From the NCBI RefSeq assembly GCF_003259895.1, contig NZ_QLME01000002.1, forward strand, positions 155,489-219,488: a stretch of DNA of 64,000 nt, in the 5' to 3' direction. This document shows, piece after piece, positions 7,647 through 15,427 of this stretch (positions within the stretch are counted from its first letter, which is position 1; every line of letters starts with the position of its first letter). Under the pieces are notes generated by a model. That model did no database searches, was not told the origin of the DNA, and saw nothing but the letters and a program-made list of their open reading frames with translations. The stretch is from Halanaerobium saccharolyticum (GTDB taxonomy: Bacteria; Bacillota; Halanaerobiia; Halanaerobiales; Halanaerobiaceae). The translations under genes and the position numbers were made by a program.

Positions 7647-10600
7647 ATGACTTTAGATTATGTAAAAAAAAGAGATGGTAAAAAAGTTGAATTTAAAGCA
7701 GAAAAGATCAAAAGCGCGGTAGCAAGAGCTGCTGAGGCAGTTGACCAGGAAAATGATGAGGTGGCAGAAGAAATAACAGCTGAGGTTTTATCTTATCTGA
7801 AAATCTTTTTTAAAAATGGTGGAACTGTAGAGGTTGAACAGATTCAGGACTTAGTCGAGAAAGTTTTAATTGAAAAAGGATATGCCGAAATTGCAAAGGC
7901 TTATATTCTCTATCGGGAACAGCACAGCAAACTTCGGGATAGCAAAAAATTATTTGCAGATGCGGTTAACATTATGGACGATTATTTAGACCGCAGTGAC
8001 TGGAAGGTAAATGAAAACTCCAATATGAGTTATTCGCTCCAGGGCTTAAATAATTATATTGCCTCTGAGGTTACAGGTCAATACTGGCTGCAGGAAATTT
8101 ATCCGGAAGAAACTGCCAAACTGCACAGCAGTGGTGATTTACATATTCATGATCTGGGTAACTTGAGTGTTTACTGCTGTGGGTGGGATTTAGAGGAGTT
8201 ACTGCGGACTGGTTTTAGAGGAGTTCCAACCAAAATTGAAAGTGCTCCCCCAAAACATTTAAAGACAGCACTTGGACAAATTGTAAATTTCATGTATACA
8301 TTACAGGGAGAGGCTTCAGGCGCAATGGCTTTTTCCAATTTTGACACCTATCTGGCACCATTTATTGCCTATGATAACCTAGATTACGAAGAAGTTAAGC
8401 AGGCAGTGCAGGAATTTTTATTTAATATGAATGTGCCGACCCGAGTTGGATTTCAGAGTCCTTTTACAAATATCACCATGGACCTCGAGATTCCCAATTA
8501 TTTAAAAGATCAGGCGGTTATAATTGGTGGCCAGTATCAGGAAAAATGCTATGGAGAATTTCAGCAGGAGATGGATATGCTTAACCAAGCCTTTGCTGAA
8601 TTGATGATGGAGGGTGATGCCAAGGGCAGAATGTTTTCTTTTCCGATTCCTACTTACAACATAACTGAGGACTTTGAGTGGGAAAATGAAAAACTGGATC
8701 CGGTCTGGGAAATGACAGCAAAATTCGGGATACCATATTTTTGTTTGAGTGAAGATACATTTATCATAACTGATAAAGGATCCAAACAATTAAAAAATAT
8801 TAATATCAGTAAAGATAAAGTTTTAGGTGATGATGGTAATTTTTATAGCATAACTAATTTATTTAAAAATAATCATAAAGAATATATTAAAATAATTACA
8901 GAAAAACAACAGAAAATTGAATGTTCTAAGAATCATAAATTTCCTACAGATAATGGTTTAAAAAAGGCTGAAGACTTAACACTTAATGATAAATTGCAGG
9001 AATATGGTAAACAAATTGTTTTTGAAAATGGGTTTATACTATCATATGAGAATCATCATCTTTTTGATATAATTGATAAATCAGGAAAAAAGATAAGATT
9101 TGAAAAATTAAATAAAAATGAGATTGATGATTTTTATTGTTTAAGAATTAGAAATAGAGAAAGGAAAATAATTAAAAAATTTAATTATGAACCCAATAGA
9201 TTTCAAACTACATTGAAAGATATAAGGATACCTCAAAAACTAGATAAAGACATATTTGAAATGGTTGGTCAATTGTTAGGAGATGGCTATTTATCAAAGA
9301 CTAAAAACTCTATTCGTTTAACCAGTAATGATAGTGAAATTATAGATTTTTTTGTAAAGACTATCAATGATAAATTTGATTTAGATAGTTCAATTTCAAA
9401 AGCTGGAAGCAGTAAGACTTGTCTGGATGTAACTGTAAATTCAAAAATTTTAAAAAAATTTTTGAAACATATAGGATTAAAATTTGGAAGAGGAGATGAA
9501 AAAGAAATACCCCAAATTATATATAAAAGAAATGATGAAGAAATTGGAGCATTATTAAGAGGACTATTTGATACTGATGGATCTATTTCAATAAATAATA
9601 GTGGGAATCCTATTATTACTCTTACTCTTAAAAATAGAAAGTTATTACAACAGGTATTAGAACTTTTAATGTTTCTTGGAATAGCAGCATATTATAAGTC
9701 TTCAAGGAAAAAGTATGGGGAGATTAGAATTCATGGAGAAAAAAATATAAAAATTTTTAAAGATAAAATTGGATTTTCAATAACAAGAAAAGCCTGCAGG
9801 TTAATAGCAAAAGATAGCAACAAACCTAATTTAGGAGATAAGATCATAACAAAAAAACAGTCATTAAACGAATTTGGTAAAGACTTCCGTCAATATAAGG
9901 AGAAGGATATATTTAGAGTAAAAAAAGATACAGATGGAATATATTTATTTGTAAATAAAATTAAAGAAACAAATAATTATGTAGAAATAAAAAGTTTAAC
10001 AAATATAAAAAAAGAAATATCAACTGTTGACATTCATGTTAATAGTAAAAATCATTTATTTACATTAAAAAATAATGTGGTTGTTCATAATTCCAATTTC
10101 GTCAATTCGGATATGGATCCTGAAGATGCAAGGAGTATGTGCTGTCGGTTGCGTCTTAATAACAAAGAGCTCCGCAAAAGAGGAGGAGGCTTATTTGGGG
10201 CTAACCCGATGACAGGCAGCATAGGCGTGGTAACTTTAAACATGCCCCGGATCGGTTATCAGGCTCAGACTAAAGAAGAATTTATGGAGAGGGTCTATTA
10301 TCTGATGGATCAGGCAAAAGAAAGTTTAGAAGTTAAGCGCAAAGTTTTGGAAACCCTAACTGAGCAGGGATTATATCCCTACGCAAAATTTTATTTAAAA
10401 GATATAAAAAAGCGTTTTGATCAGTACTGGAAAAATCACTTTAATACAATTGGTCTCAACGGAATGAATGAGGCTCTCCTCAATTTTATGGGTAAGGATA
10501 TCTCAACTTCGGCAGGCCAGGAGTTTGCAGAAGAAGTAATGAAAAAAATGAGAAAGCGCCTGCAGCAGTATCAGGAAGAAACAGATAATCTGTATAATCT

Positions 10601-11078
10601 GGAAGCAACTCCGGCTGAAAGTACAGCCTATCGTTTTGCCCGCCTGGACAGAGAAAAGTTTGGTAATCAGATAATTGCTGCCAATCAGGAGCGGGTAGTA
10701 AAAGAAGATGCAGATCCCTATTATACTAATTCAACTCAGCTGCCGGTGGGCTTAACTGATGATATATTTACAGCTTTAGAGCTGCAGGATGAACTTCAGT
10801 CACTTTATACTGGGGGTACGGTACTTCATGGATTTCTGGGAGAAAAAATAGACTCCATTAAAGCCACTAAAAAGCTGGTTAAAAGAATTGCTGAAAATTT
10901 TAAACTTCCTTATTATACCCTGACTCCATCCTTCAGCATCTGTCCGGTTCATGGTTATCTGCCGGGAGAGCATGAGTACTGTCCAAAATGTGAGGCAGAA
11001 GCAGAGGCTGAGCCAGAAACAGTTGAGGTAAGTTTTGCTTTTAGTGAAAAAAACAATTCAGAAAGTGAAGTGGAGTAG
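7647..11078 (+). CDS. nrdD: Anaerobic ribonucleoside-triphosphate reductase core, intein-containing, lacking the glycyl-radical segment
   Basis: Class III ribonucleotide reductase, which makes deoxyribonucleotides without oxygen. The 1143-residue precursor holds a 450-residue intein (residues 366-815), leaving a 693-residue enzyme. An ATP cone lies at about residues 1-95 (VKKRDGKKVEFKAEKIKSAV); the catalytic cysteine region is SMCCRLRL (Cys832/833 of the precursor), 17 residues after the splice site. The C-terminus keeps the zinc site (ICPVHGY, then EYCPKC) but ends in a Glu-rich tail without the RVxGY glycyl-radical motif found in normal NrdD. That motif is encoded separately at 11915-12043. 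Start ATG 7647 follows AGGAGGTAGG. The stop codon abuts the nrdG start. Confidence 0.95.
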   Translation: MTLDYVKKRDGKKVEFKAEKIKSAVARAAEAVDQENDEVAEEITAEVLSYLKIFFKNGGTVEVEQIQDLVEKVLIEKGYAEIAKAYILYREQHSKLRDSKKLFADAVNIMDDYLDRSDWKVNENSNMSYSLQGLNNYIASEVTGQYWLQEIYPEETAKLHSSGDLHIHDLGNLSVYCCGWDLEELLRTGFRGVPTKIESAPPKHLKTALGQIVNFMYTLQGEASGAMAFSNFDTYLAPFIAYDNLDYEEVKQAVQEFLFNMNVPTRVGFQSPFTNITMDLEIPNYLKDQAVIIGGQYQEKCYGEFQQEMDMLNQAFAELMMEGDAKGRMFSFPIPTYNITEDFEWENEKLDPVWEMTAKFGIPYFCLSEDTFIITDKGSKQLKNINISKDKVLGDDGNFYSITNLFKNNHKEYIKIITEKQQKIECSKNHKFPTDNGLKKAEDLTLNDKLQEYGKQIVFENGFILSYENHHLFDIIDKSGKKIRFEKLNKNEIDDFYCLRIRNRERKIIKKFNYEPNRFQTTLKDIRIPQKLDKDIFEMVGQLLGDGYLSKTKNSIRLTSNDSEIIDFFVKTINDKFDLDSSISKAGSSKTCLDVTVNSKILKKFLKHIGLKFGRGDEKEIPQIIYKRNDEEIGALLRGLFDTDGSISINNSGNPIITLTLKNRKLLQQVLELLMFLGIAAYYKSSRKKYGEIRIHGEKNIKIFKDKIGFSITRKACRLIAKDSNKPNLGDKIITKKQSLNEFGKDFRQYKEKDIFRVKKDTDGIYLFVNKIKETNNYVEIKSLTNIKKEISTVDIHVNSKNHLFTLKNNVVVHNSNFVNSDMDPEDARSMCCRLRLNNKELRKRGGGLFGANPMTGSIGVVTLNMPRIGYQAQTKEEFMERVYYLMDQAKESLEVKRKVLETLTEQGLYPYAKFYLKDIKKRFDQYWKNHFNTIGLNGMNEALLNFMGKDISTSAGQEFAEEVMKKMRKRLQQYQEETDNLYNLEATPAESTAYRFARLDREKFGNQIIAANQERVVKEDADPYYTNSTQLPVGLTDDIFTALELQDELQSLYTGGTVLHGFLGEKIDSIKATKKLVKRIAENFKLPYYTLTPSFSICPVHGYLPGEHEYCPKCEAEAEAEPETVEVSFAFSEKNNSESEVE
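8742..10091 (+). mobile_element. Intein with LAGLIDADG homing endonuclease in nrdD
   Basis: The insertion begins with Cys (CLSEDTFIITDKG, block A) and ends VVVHN before Ser816, the standard Cys1, His-Asn end and Ser+1 splice chemistry. A block-B-like CSKNHKF follows, then two dodecapeptide endonuclease motifs, MVGQLLGDGYLSK and LLRGLFDTDGSISI, so the endonuclease looks intact. The coding DNA is visibly richer in A and T, with many AAA and ATA codons, than the flanking extein, a sign of separate origin. It interrupts the conserved GIPYF-SNF region next to the active-site cysteine, a typical choice of intein site. The reading frame is open throughout, so splicing is required for reductase activity. 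Confidence 0.95.
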
Positions 11079-11777
11079 ATGCGGATGGCTGGACTGCAAA
11101 AGACTTCAGTTATCGATTTTCCCGATCAGATTTCTGCCGTTGTCTTTACCCAGGGCTGCAATTTTTATTGTCCATACTGTCACAACAGTCAGCTGATTCC
11201 GCTGAAACTTCCCTCTGGAAAAGAATTGATGCCGGAATCATATTTTTTCGGTTTTCTGGAGCAGCGGCAAAATCTGCTGGATGGAGTAACTATCACCGGA
11301 GGAGAACCACTGCTGCAGTCTGATTTAAAAGATTTTCTCTTTAAAATCAAAAATGATTATAATTTGTTAATCAAATTGGATACTAATGGCAGTAGTTCTT
11401 CAAAACTACAGAAGTTAATGGAGGCAGATTTAATAGATTATCTGGCAGTTGATCTCAAATTTAGCTGGCCTAATTACAAACAGCTGGCTCCAGCCGGGTT
11501 GATTTCAGAAATTAAAAGATCAGTTGAGCTGATTATCAATTCTGATGTGGATTATGAATTTAGAACCACTGTAGTTCCGGGATTGCATGATATTGAGGAA
11601 ATAGAAAAAATTGCTATCCAGATTAAAGGGGCAGAGAAATATTTTATTCAAAATTTTAGACCGGTTAATACTCTCGATCCTGGGCTAACAAATCGGAGAA
11701 GTTTTGCACCATCAAAACTGGAGCAATTCAGGTTGACTGCAGAAAAACATCTTAACAATGTTCAAATTAGAGATTAA
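11079..11777 (+). CDS. nrdG: Anaerobic ribonucleotide reductase activating protein (radical SAM)
   Basis: Generates the glycyl radical on its reductase using S-adenosylmethionine and a [4Fe-4S] cluster. The cluster motif CNFYCPYC (CxxxCxxC) is near residue 27 within VVFTQGCNFYCPYCHNSQ, followed by TITGGEPLLQ and the DTNGS strand. At 232 residues it is longer than E. coli NrdG and resembles the NrdG2 type common in clostridia. The ATG directly follows the nrdD stop; an in-frame ATG at 11085 is an alternative. Its substrate glycine is not in the adjacent NrdD core but in the small gene at 11915, so this activase probably acts on a two-part complex. Confidence 0.93.
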   Translation: MRMAGLQKTSVIDFPDQISAVVFTQGCNFYCPYCHNSQLIPLKLPSGKELMPESYFFGFLEQRQNLLDGVTITGGEPLLQSDLKDFLFKIKNDYNLLIKLDTNGSSSSKLQKLMEADLIDYLAVDLKFSWPNYKQLAPAGLISEIKRSVELIINSDVDYEFRTTVVPGLHDIEEIEKIAIQIKGAEKYFIQNFRPVNTLDPGLTNRRSFAPSKLEQFRLTAEKHLNNVQIRD

Positions 11778-11783
11778 TTTTAA

Positions 11784-11801
11784 AGCCGGCAGTGCTGCTG
11801 G
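11784..11801 (+). promoter_or_regulatory. Hairpin between nrdG and the radical-domain gene
   Basis: GCCGGCAG and CTGCTGGC form a short GC-rich stem a few bases after the nrdG stop. No T-run follows, so it is more likely a processing or stability element than a terminator. It could let the small gene be expressed at a different level from nrdD. Confidence 0.45.
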
Positions 11802-11914
11802 CAGCTGTCTATTTTCAATGCAGAAAAGGAGACAGTGAATTTTAATAGATAAAGATTATCTGATTTAATTTCTTTTTGGAAAAATTAAAATAGAAGCGAA
11901 AGGAGGTATAAAAA

Positions 11915-12043
11915 ATGGCTAAAAAACAAAAATGTGAGGTTTATTCTCGAGTTGTTGGCTACCTATCCCCGATTTCTGAATGGAATAAAGGAAAAAAAGA
12001 AGAATTTAAAGATCGCAGAACTTTTAAATATAATGAAAAATAG
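11915..12043 (+). CDS. Detached glycyl-radical domain of class III ribonucleotide reductase (42 residues)
   Basis: A 42-codon gene whose product is the missing C-terminal end of NrdD. It reads CEVYSRVVGYL, then EWNKGKKEEFKDR, which matches the radical loop and the conserved downstream WN-GK-EF-DR segment of normal NrdD proteins; Gly15 is the expected radical site. It has a strong ribosome binding site (AGGAGG, 11901-11906), eight bases before the ATG, and the operon terminator follows. nrdG (699 bases) separates it from the core gene, so frameshifting or read-through cannot join them. The peptide is basic (nine Lys, three Arg, six Asp/Glu), while the core ends in an acidic tail. Unlike GrcA/YfiD, a spare part for an enzyme with its own glycine, this one looks obligatory. 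Confidence 0.9.
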   Translation: MAKKQKCEVYSRVVGYLSPISEWNKGKKEEFKDRRTFKYNEK

Positions 12044-12103
12044 TTTCAAATAAAATGTTATAAATTAAAATTTTTTTTAATTATAACTATTGACTATTGC
12101 TTA

Positions 12104-12137
12104 AGGACTATCATAATGATAGTCCTTTATTTTTTTC
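12104..12137 (+). terminator. Terminator of the nrd operon
   Basis: AGGACTATCA-TAA-TGATAGTCCT is a perfect 10-bp hairpin followed by TTATTTTTTT. It lies 60 bases after the small radical-domain gene and shows that this gene is the last one of the transcript. The rest of 12044-12250 holds nothing else clear, apart from a possible TTGACT/CATAAT promoter overlapping this terminator (12090-12117). Confidence 0.9.
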
Positions 12138-12250
12138 CTAATTTGCAGGAACTTGTAAATAAAGAGAGAAATGAATTAAGTGTAGGCAATTTTTGTAATA
12201 CAGTAATAATTTCAAAAAGTTAAAGACTATTCGGTGGAAGGGTGTAAAAG

Positions 12251-14785
12251 TTGCAGGTAGAAACAATACAATCTCAGAGTTTAAATGAGCTGGTTAATTT
12301 TTTTAAAACACTTAAAGATTCACCTGCTCAGGTAGTACAGATTTTTTCAGCTAAATCTGAAACGGTGAACAGAAAAATAATATCTGCCTTTAATCATTAT
12401 CTACCCTTTTCCACTTTAATTGGAGTCAGTGCAGAAGAGGTAATTTTTGAAAATGAAGTTAAGGCAAAAAAGATAACTGCAGCAGCACTGCTTTTTGAGA
12501 AAAGCAGTTTTAAACTGCTGAAAAGTGAATTAAGCAGCAGGGAAAATGCTAAAAAAATAATGACAGAAATAGAAGTTGACACTAAAGCAATTATAATTTT
12601 TTCTGATAAAAAATATACCAATGGAGATCAGCTGGTTGAAGAACTTAACAAATTAGAGACTGTACCTCTAATTGCCGGGGGACAGGCCAATCCTGGTGGA
12701 GAAAATGACCAGTGTTATCTCTTTGACAAAAGTGGAATAATCAAAAGGGGCAGTCTGGCTCTGATTCTTAACGGCAGTCAGCTGCAGGCTAAATGGAATT
12801 ACAGTATGGGCTGGGACAGTATCAGTCGGGAAATGGAAATTACTAAAGCCGAAGACCAGGTAGTTTATGAGCTTGATGGCAGAAATATCTTTCAGGTTTA
12901 TTCGGAATTTCTAGGAGAGGATATTAAAGATAAATTACCTACTGTAGCTGCAGCTGAATTCCCACTGCTTTTAAATAGAGGTTTTCAAAACGCTCGTTCT
13001 GCGACTGAGGTGGTTGGGAATGGAATTAAGTTTTCGGGTGAATTGAAAACTGGTGACCAGGTTAAAATTTCTTATGGTAGTTTAAATAAAATTCTTTCTA
13101 ATTCGATGCGGCTGCAGAAAAATCTTGACTTTCATCCTGAGTTTTCCTTTATTTATTCCTGTACCGGTAGAAACCGATATTTAAAAAGCCTGAATTTCAG
13201 TTTGAGTGAGGAAATTAAAGTCATTCCTTCTCCCAAAGCTGGTTTTTGTTCGGGTGGAGAATATGGAATTATAGATGATCGATTTGAATATTTAAATATT
13301 ACAACTACAGTGCTCTATTTGAGCGAAAAGAATGAAGTTGTACATAAAAAGATAAAATTTGATACGGAGAAACCGGATGTGAAAACAGAACACTTATTTC
13401 ATCTATCTAAAAAAGTAGTTTCTGAGCTGGAAATGATTAATGATAAAATGAGTAGAGCCAATCAGGCAACCGGTAATCATAAAGTTGAAGAAACAGCTGC
13501 CATTCTTTTTAAAATGATTTTTGATGAGCAGGATTATAGTGGTGGAATTATTATTGAGGAAGCTGAAAATTTAACCAAAATTTATCTGGATGATAACCTG
13601 GGAGCAAAAGCCTATGATGTATTTAAAGAATTCTGGCAGGAACGGCCCACAAAAATCAGCAGCAGGGAAAATATACTTGGTTTTAAAAATGCATTCTTAA
13701 TTCCACTGGACAAAGAAGTAGAAGCTTTATTGATAATTTTAAGTAATGAAGTTGATCTTTATGATATTAAGAAAAATCATCTTTTTATAGAGCAGATACC
13801 CAATTATTTAAAAAAAGCAATTCTATATGAGAGTCTGGAACGAAACTTAGCCAGCCTTTCAACTCTGGAGCAGACTTCCGATTTTCTCTATTCAACCCTG
13901 GATTTAGATCTGCTTTATGAGCGGATACTCGATATAATTGTGGGGACAATGGGTATGTCAGCTGCAGTGATTTTTAAACAGGAAGATAACAAGCTAAAAA
14001 TGCTGAAAAATATTAATGTAGAAGCAGAAAGTGAATTGTATTTCTATTTAAAAGGTCACTATAAAGATATTGCAGCTTCAGACCAAATATTGATAGAAAA
14101 TGAGGTCGATGTTTTTGAAAATATTGAGACTTTAATTGCAATTCCCATTAATTTAAATGATTATCAAGGAATTCTTTATGCAATGCAGTCCAAGTACCAG
14201 CAGCTAATTAATGAAAATCAGAAAAAGTTTATCAGGACTCTTGCCAATCAGATCCGGGTCAGCATCAGAAATGCTTTAAACCATCATAAGGTAAAAAGAC
14301 TATCGGTTACTGATGGACTGACCAACCTTTATAATCATTCTTATTTTCACAGTCAGCTGCAGCAAAAAGATGGCGAAAAGTACTCAGTCGCAATAATGGA
14401 TATTGATAACTTTAAAGACTTTAATGATCAGTACGGTCATCAGGCTGGAGATCAGGTTTTAAGAGAGTTATCAGAAGTTTTGCAGTCAGAGATCAGAGAA
14501 AATGACATTGTCGCTCGCTATGGTGGGGAAGAATTTGTGATTTATTTTAATGTAGTGGACAAAAGTATTTTATCCAGAGTAATCAGCCGTTTAATGAATA
14601 AAATACGGGATCTGGAAGTTGATTTTGAAGGTGAAAAATTAAAAATAACTGTTTCGATAGGGGTAGCCGTTAATCAGGATGGTAAATATTCTGCTGAAAG
14701 ACTAATTAAACAGGCAGATACGGCCCTTTATATTGCTAAAGGTGCAGGCAGAGATATGGTTAAGTTCTACAGAAATTTAGAATAA
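12251..14785 (+). CDS. FIST-GAF-GGDEF sensor diguanylate cyclase
   Basis: Cytoplasmic 844-residue signalling protein predicted to make cyclic di-GMP. Residues about 20-380 form FIST N and C domains, sensor modules thought to bind small ligands such as amino acids; a linker leads to a GAF domain (about 530-680) and a GGDEF domain (about 685-844). The catalytic motif is intact (RYGGEEF), and an RxxD inhibitory site (REND) lies five residues before it, so product feedback is expected. No membrane segments are seen. It starts at TTG 12251 after a GGAAGGGTG-like ribosome binding site. It is not obviously co-transcribed with either neighbour. Confidence 0.9.
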   Translation: MQVETIQSQSLNELVNFFKTLKDSPAQVVQIFSAKSETVNRKIISAFNHYLPFSTLIGVSAEEVIFENEVKAKKITAAALLFEKSSFKLLKSELSSRENAKKIMTEIEVDTKAIIIFSDKKYTNGDQLVEELNKLETVPLIAGGQANPGGENDQCYLFDKSGIIKRGSLALILNGSQLQAKWNYSMGWDSISREMEITKAEDQVVYELDGRNIFQVYSEFLGEDIKDKLPTVAAAEFPLLLNRGFQNARSATEVVGNGIKFSGELKTGDQVKISYGSLNKILSNSMRLQKNLDFHPEFSFIYSCTGRNRYLKSLNFSLSEEIKVIPSPKAGFCSGGEYGIIDDRFEYLNITTTVLYLSEKNEVVHKKIKFDTEKPDVKTEHLFHLSKKVVSELEMINDKMSRANQATGNHKVEETAAILFKMIFDEQDYSGGIIIEEAENLTKIYLDDNLGAKAYDVFKEFWQERPTKISSRENILGFKNAFLIPLDKEVEALLIILSNEVDLYDIKKNHLFIEQIPNYLKKAILYESLERNLASLSTLEQTSDFLYSTLDLDLLYERILDIIVGTMGMSAAVIFKQEDNKLKMLKNINVEAESELYFYLKGHYKDIAASDQILIENEVDVFENIETLIAIPINLNDYQGILYAMQSKYQQLINENQKKFIRTLANQIRVSIRNALNHHKVKRLSVTDGLTNLYNHSYFHSQLQQKDGEKYSVAIMDIDNFKDFNDQYGHQAGDQVLRELSEVLQSEIRENDIVARYGGEEFVIYFNVVDKSILSRVISRLMNKIRDLEVDFEGEKLKITVSIGVAVNQDGKYSAERLIKQADTALYIAKGAGRDMVKFYRNLE

Positions 14786-14824
14786 AATATTTTGAATACG
14801 AAATAAATTGTCAGAAACAAACCC

Positions 14825-14853
14825 TTGAAATGGTTTTTTTCTTATGGTATAAT
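14825..14853 (+). promoter_or_regulatory. Promoter of the cold-shock gene
   Basis: TTGAAA (14825-14830), 17-base spacer, TATAAT (14848-14853). It implies a 5' leader of about 65 bases before the cold-shock gene. Confidence 0.85.
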
Positions 14854-14925
14854 CACTATCGATGGGTGAAGTTTTAACTGAACGAACCCCAAATATAGAA
14901 TTATTCCTAGGGGGAATGAATTAAT

Positions 14926-15129
14926 ATGATTTACACAGGTAAAGTAAAATGGTTTGACGCGAAAAAAGGTTATGGTTTTATTGAAAGAGAAGATGGCGAT
15001 GATGTATTTGTACACTTCTCAGCTATTGAGGACGAAGGTTTCAAAACACTTGAAGACGATCAGGAAGTAGAATTCGAAATCGTTGAAGGCGACCGCGGTC
15101 CACAAGCTGAAAACGTTGTGAAGTTATAG
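14926..15129 (+). CDS. Cold-shock protein (CspA family)
   Basis: Single OB-fold protein of 67 residues that binds single-stranded RNA or DNA and melts RNA structure. Both nucleic-acid motifs are present: KGYGFIE (RNP1) and VFVHF (RNP2), in the standard [19 protein letters not shown] opening. GGGGG before the ATG is the ribosome binding site. It stands alone between its own promoter and terminator. The codon choice (GAC, GGC, ACC-rich stretches) is less A/T-driven than that of its neighbours, as expected for a highly expressed gene. Confidence 0.97.
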   Translation: MIYTGKVKWFDAKKGYGFIEREDGDDVFVHFSAIEDEGFKTLEDDQEVEFEIVEGDRGPQAENVVKL

Positions 15130-15159
15130 AGTTTAAAACTGTATAAACTGAGACAACTT

Positions 15160-15190
15160 ACCCCGTCCAGGGTCTTGGGCGGGGTTTTTA
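15160..15190 (+). terminator. Terminator of the cold-shock gene
   Basis: ACCCCGTCCA / TGGGCGGGGT stem with a GGGTCT loop, followed by TTTTTATTTG. Confidence 0.92.
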
Positions 15191-15210
15191 TTTGTTTATG
15201 AATGTTTTTG

Positions 15211-15246
15211 TTCATTTATGTTCATTTATGTTCATGCACCGTGAAC
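15211..15246 (+). repeat. Short tandem repeat TTCATTTATG with adjacent inverted repeat
   Basis: TTCATTTATG occurs twice in tandem (15211-15230) with a third partial copy (TTCATG, 15231-15236). GTTCA (15230-15234) and TGAAC (15242-15246) form an inverted repeat overlapping the third copy. It lies between the cold-shock terminator and the amylase gene; its role is unknown. Confidence 0.5.
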
Positions 15247-15262
15247 CTGTCAGATTATGTCG

Positions 15263-15294
15263 AAATCTCCTACAGAGGAGATTTTTTCTTTTTT
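15263..15294 (+). terminator. Second hairpin terminator in the csp-amylase gap
   Basis: AAATCTCCT-ACAG-AGGAGATTT is followed by a T-rich run. It has no gene between it and the cold-shock terminator, so a short untranslated RNA may end here. Confidence 0.8.
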
Positions 15295-15427
15295 CAATTG
15301 AAATTAATGTAAAAAGGCTTCAATTTATGATAAAATAATTAATAAGGAGTAGTTTTTAACTGGAATTATTAGATAATTCAAACAGATAATATTTGAGCTA
15401 ATTACTAGTTTTAAAGGAGGATTAACA

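Noticed and set aside
10981-11078. Frameshift at the end of nrdD as the reason for the missing glycyl-radical motif
   Set aside because: Neither other frame between the CPKC codons and the nrdG start encodes RVxGY; one meets a stop almost at once. The motif is found intact in a separate gene beyond nrdG.
15198-15338. 46-codon frame beginning in the TTCATTTATG repeats
   Set aside because: No ribosome binding site, it runs through a hairpin terminator, and the product is composed of repeat-derived residues without a recognisable pattern.
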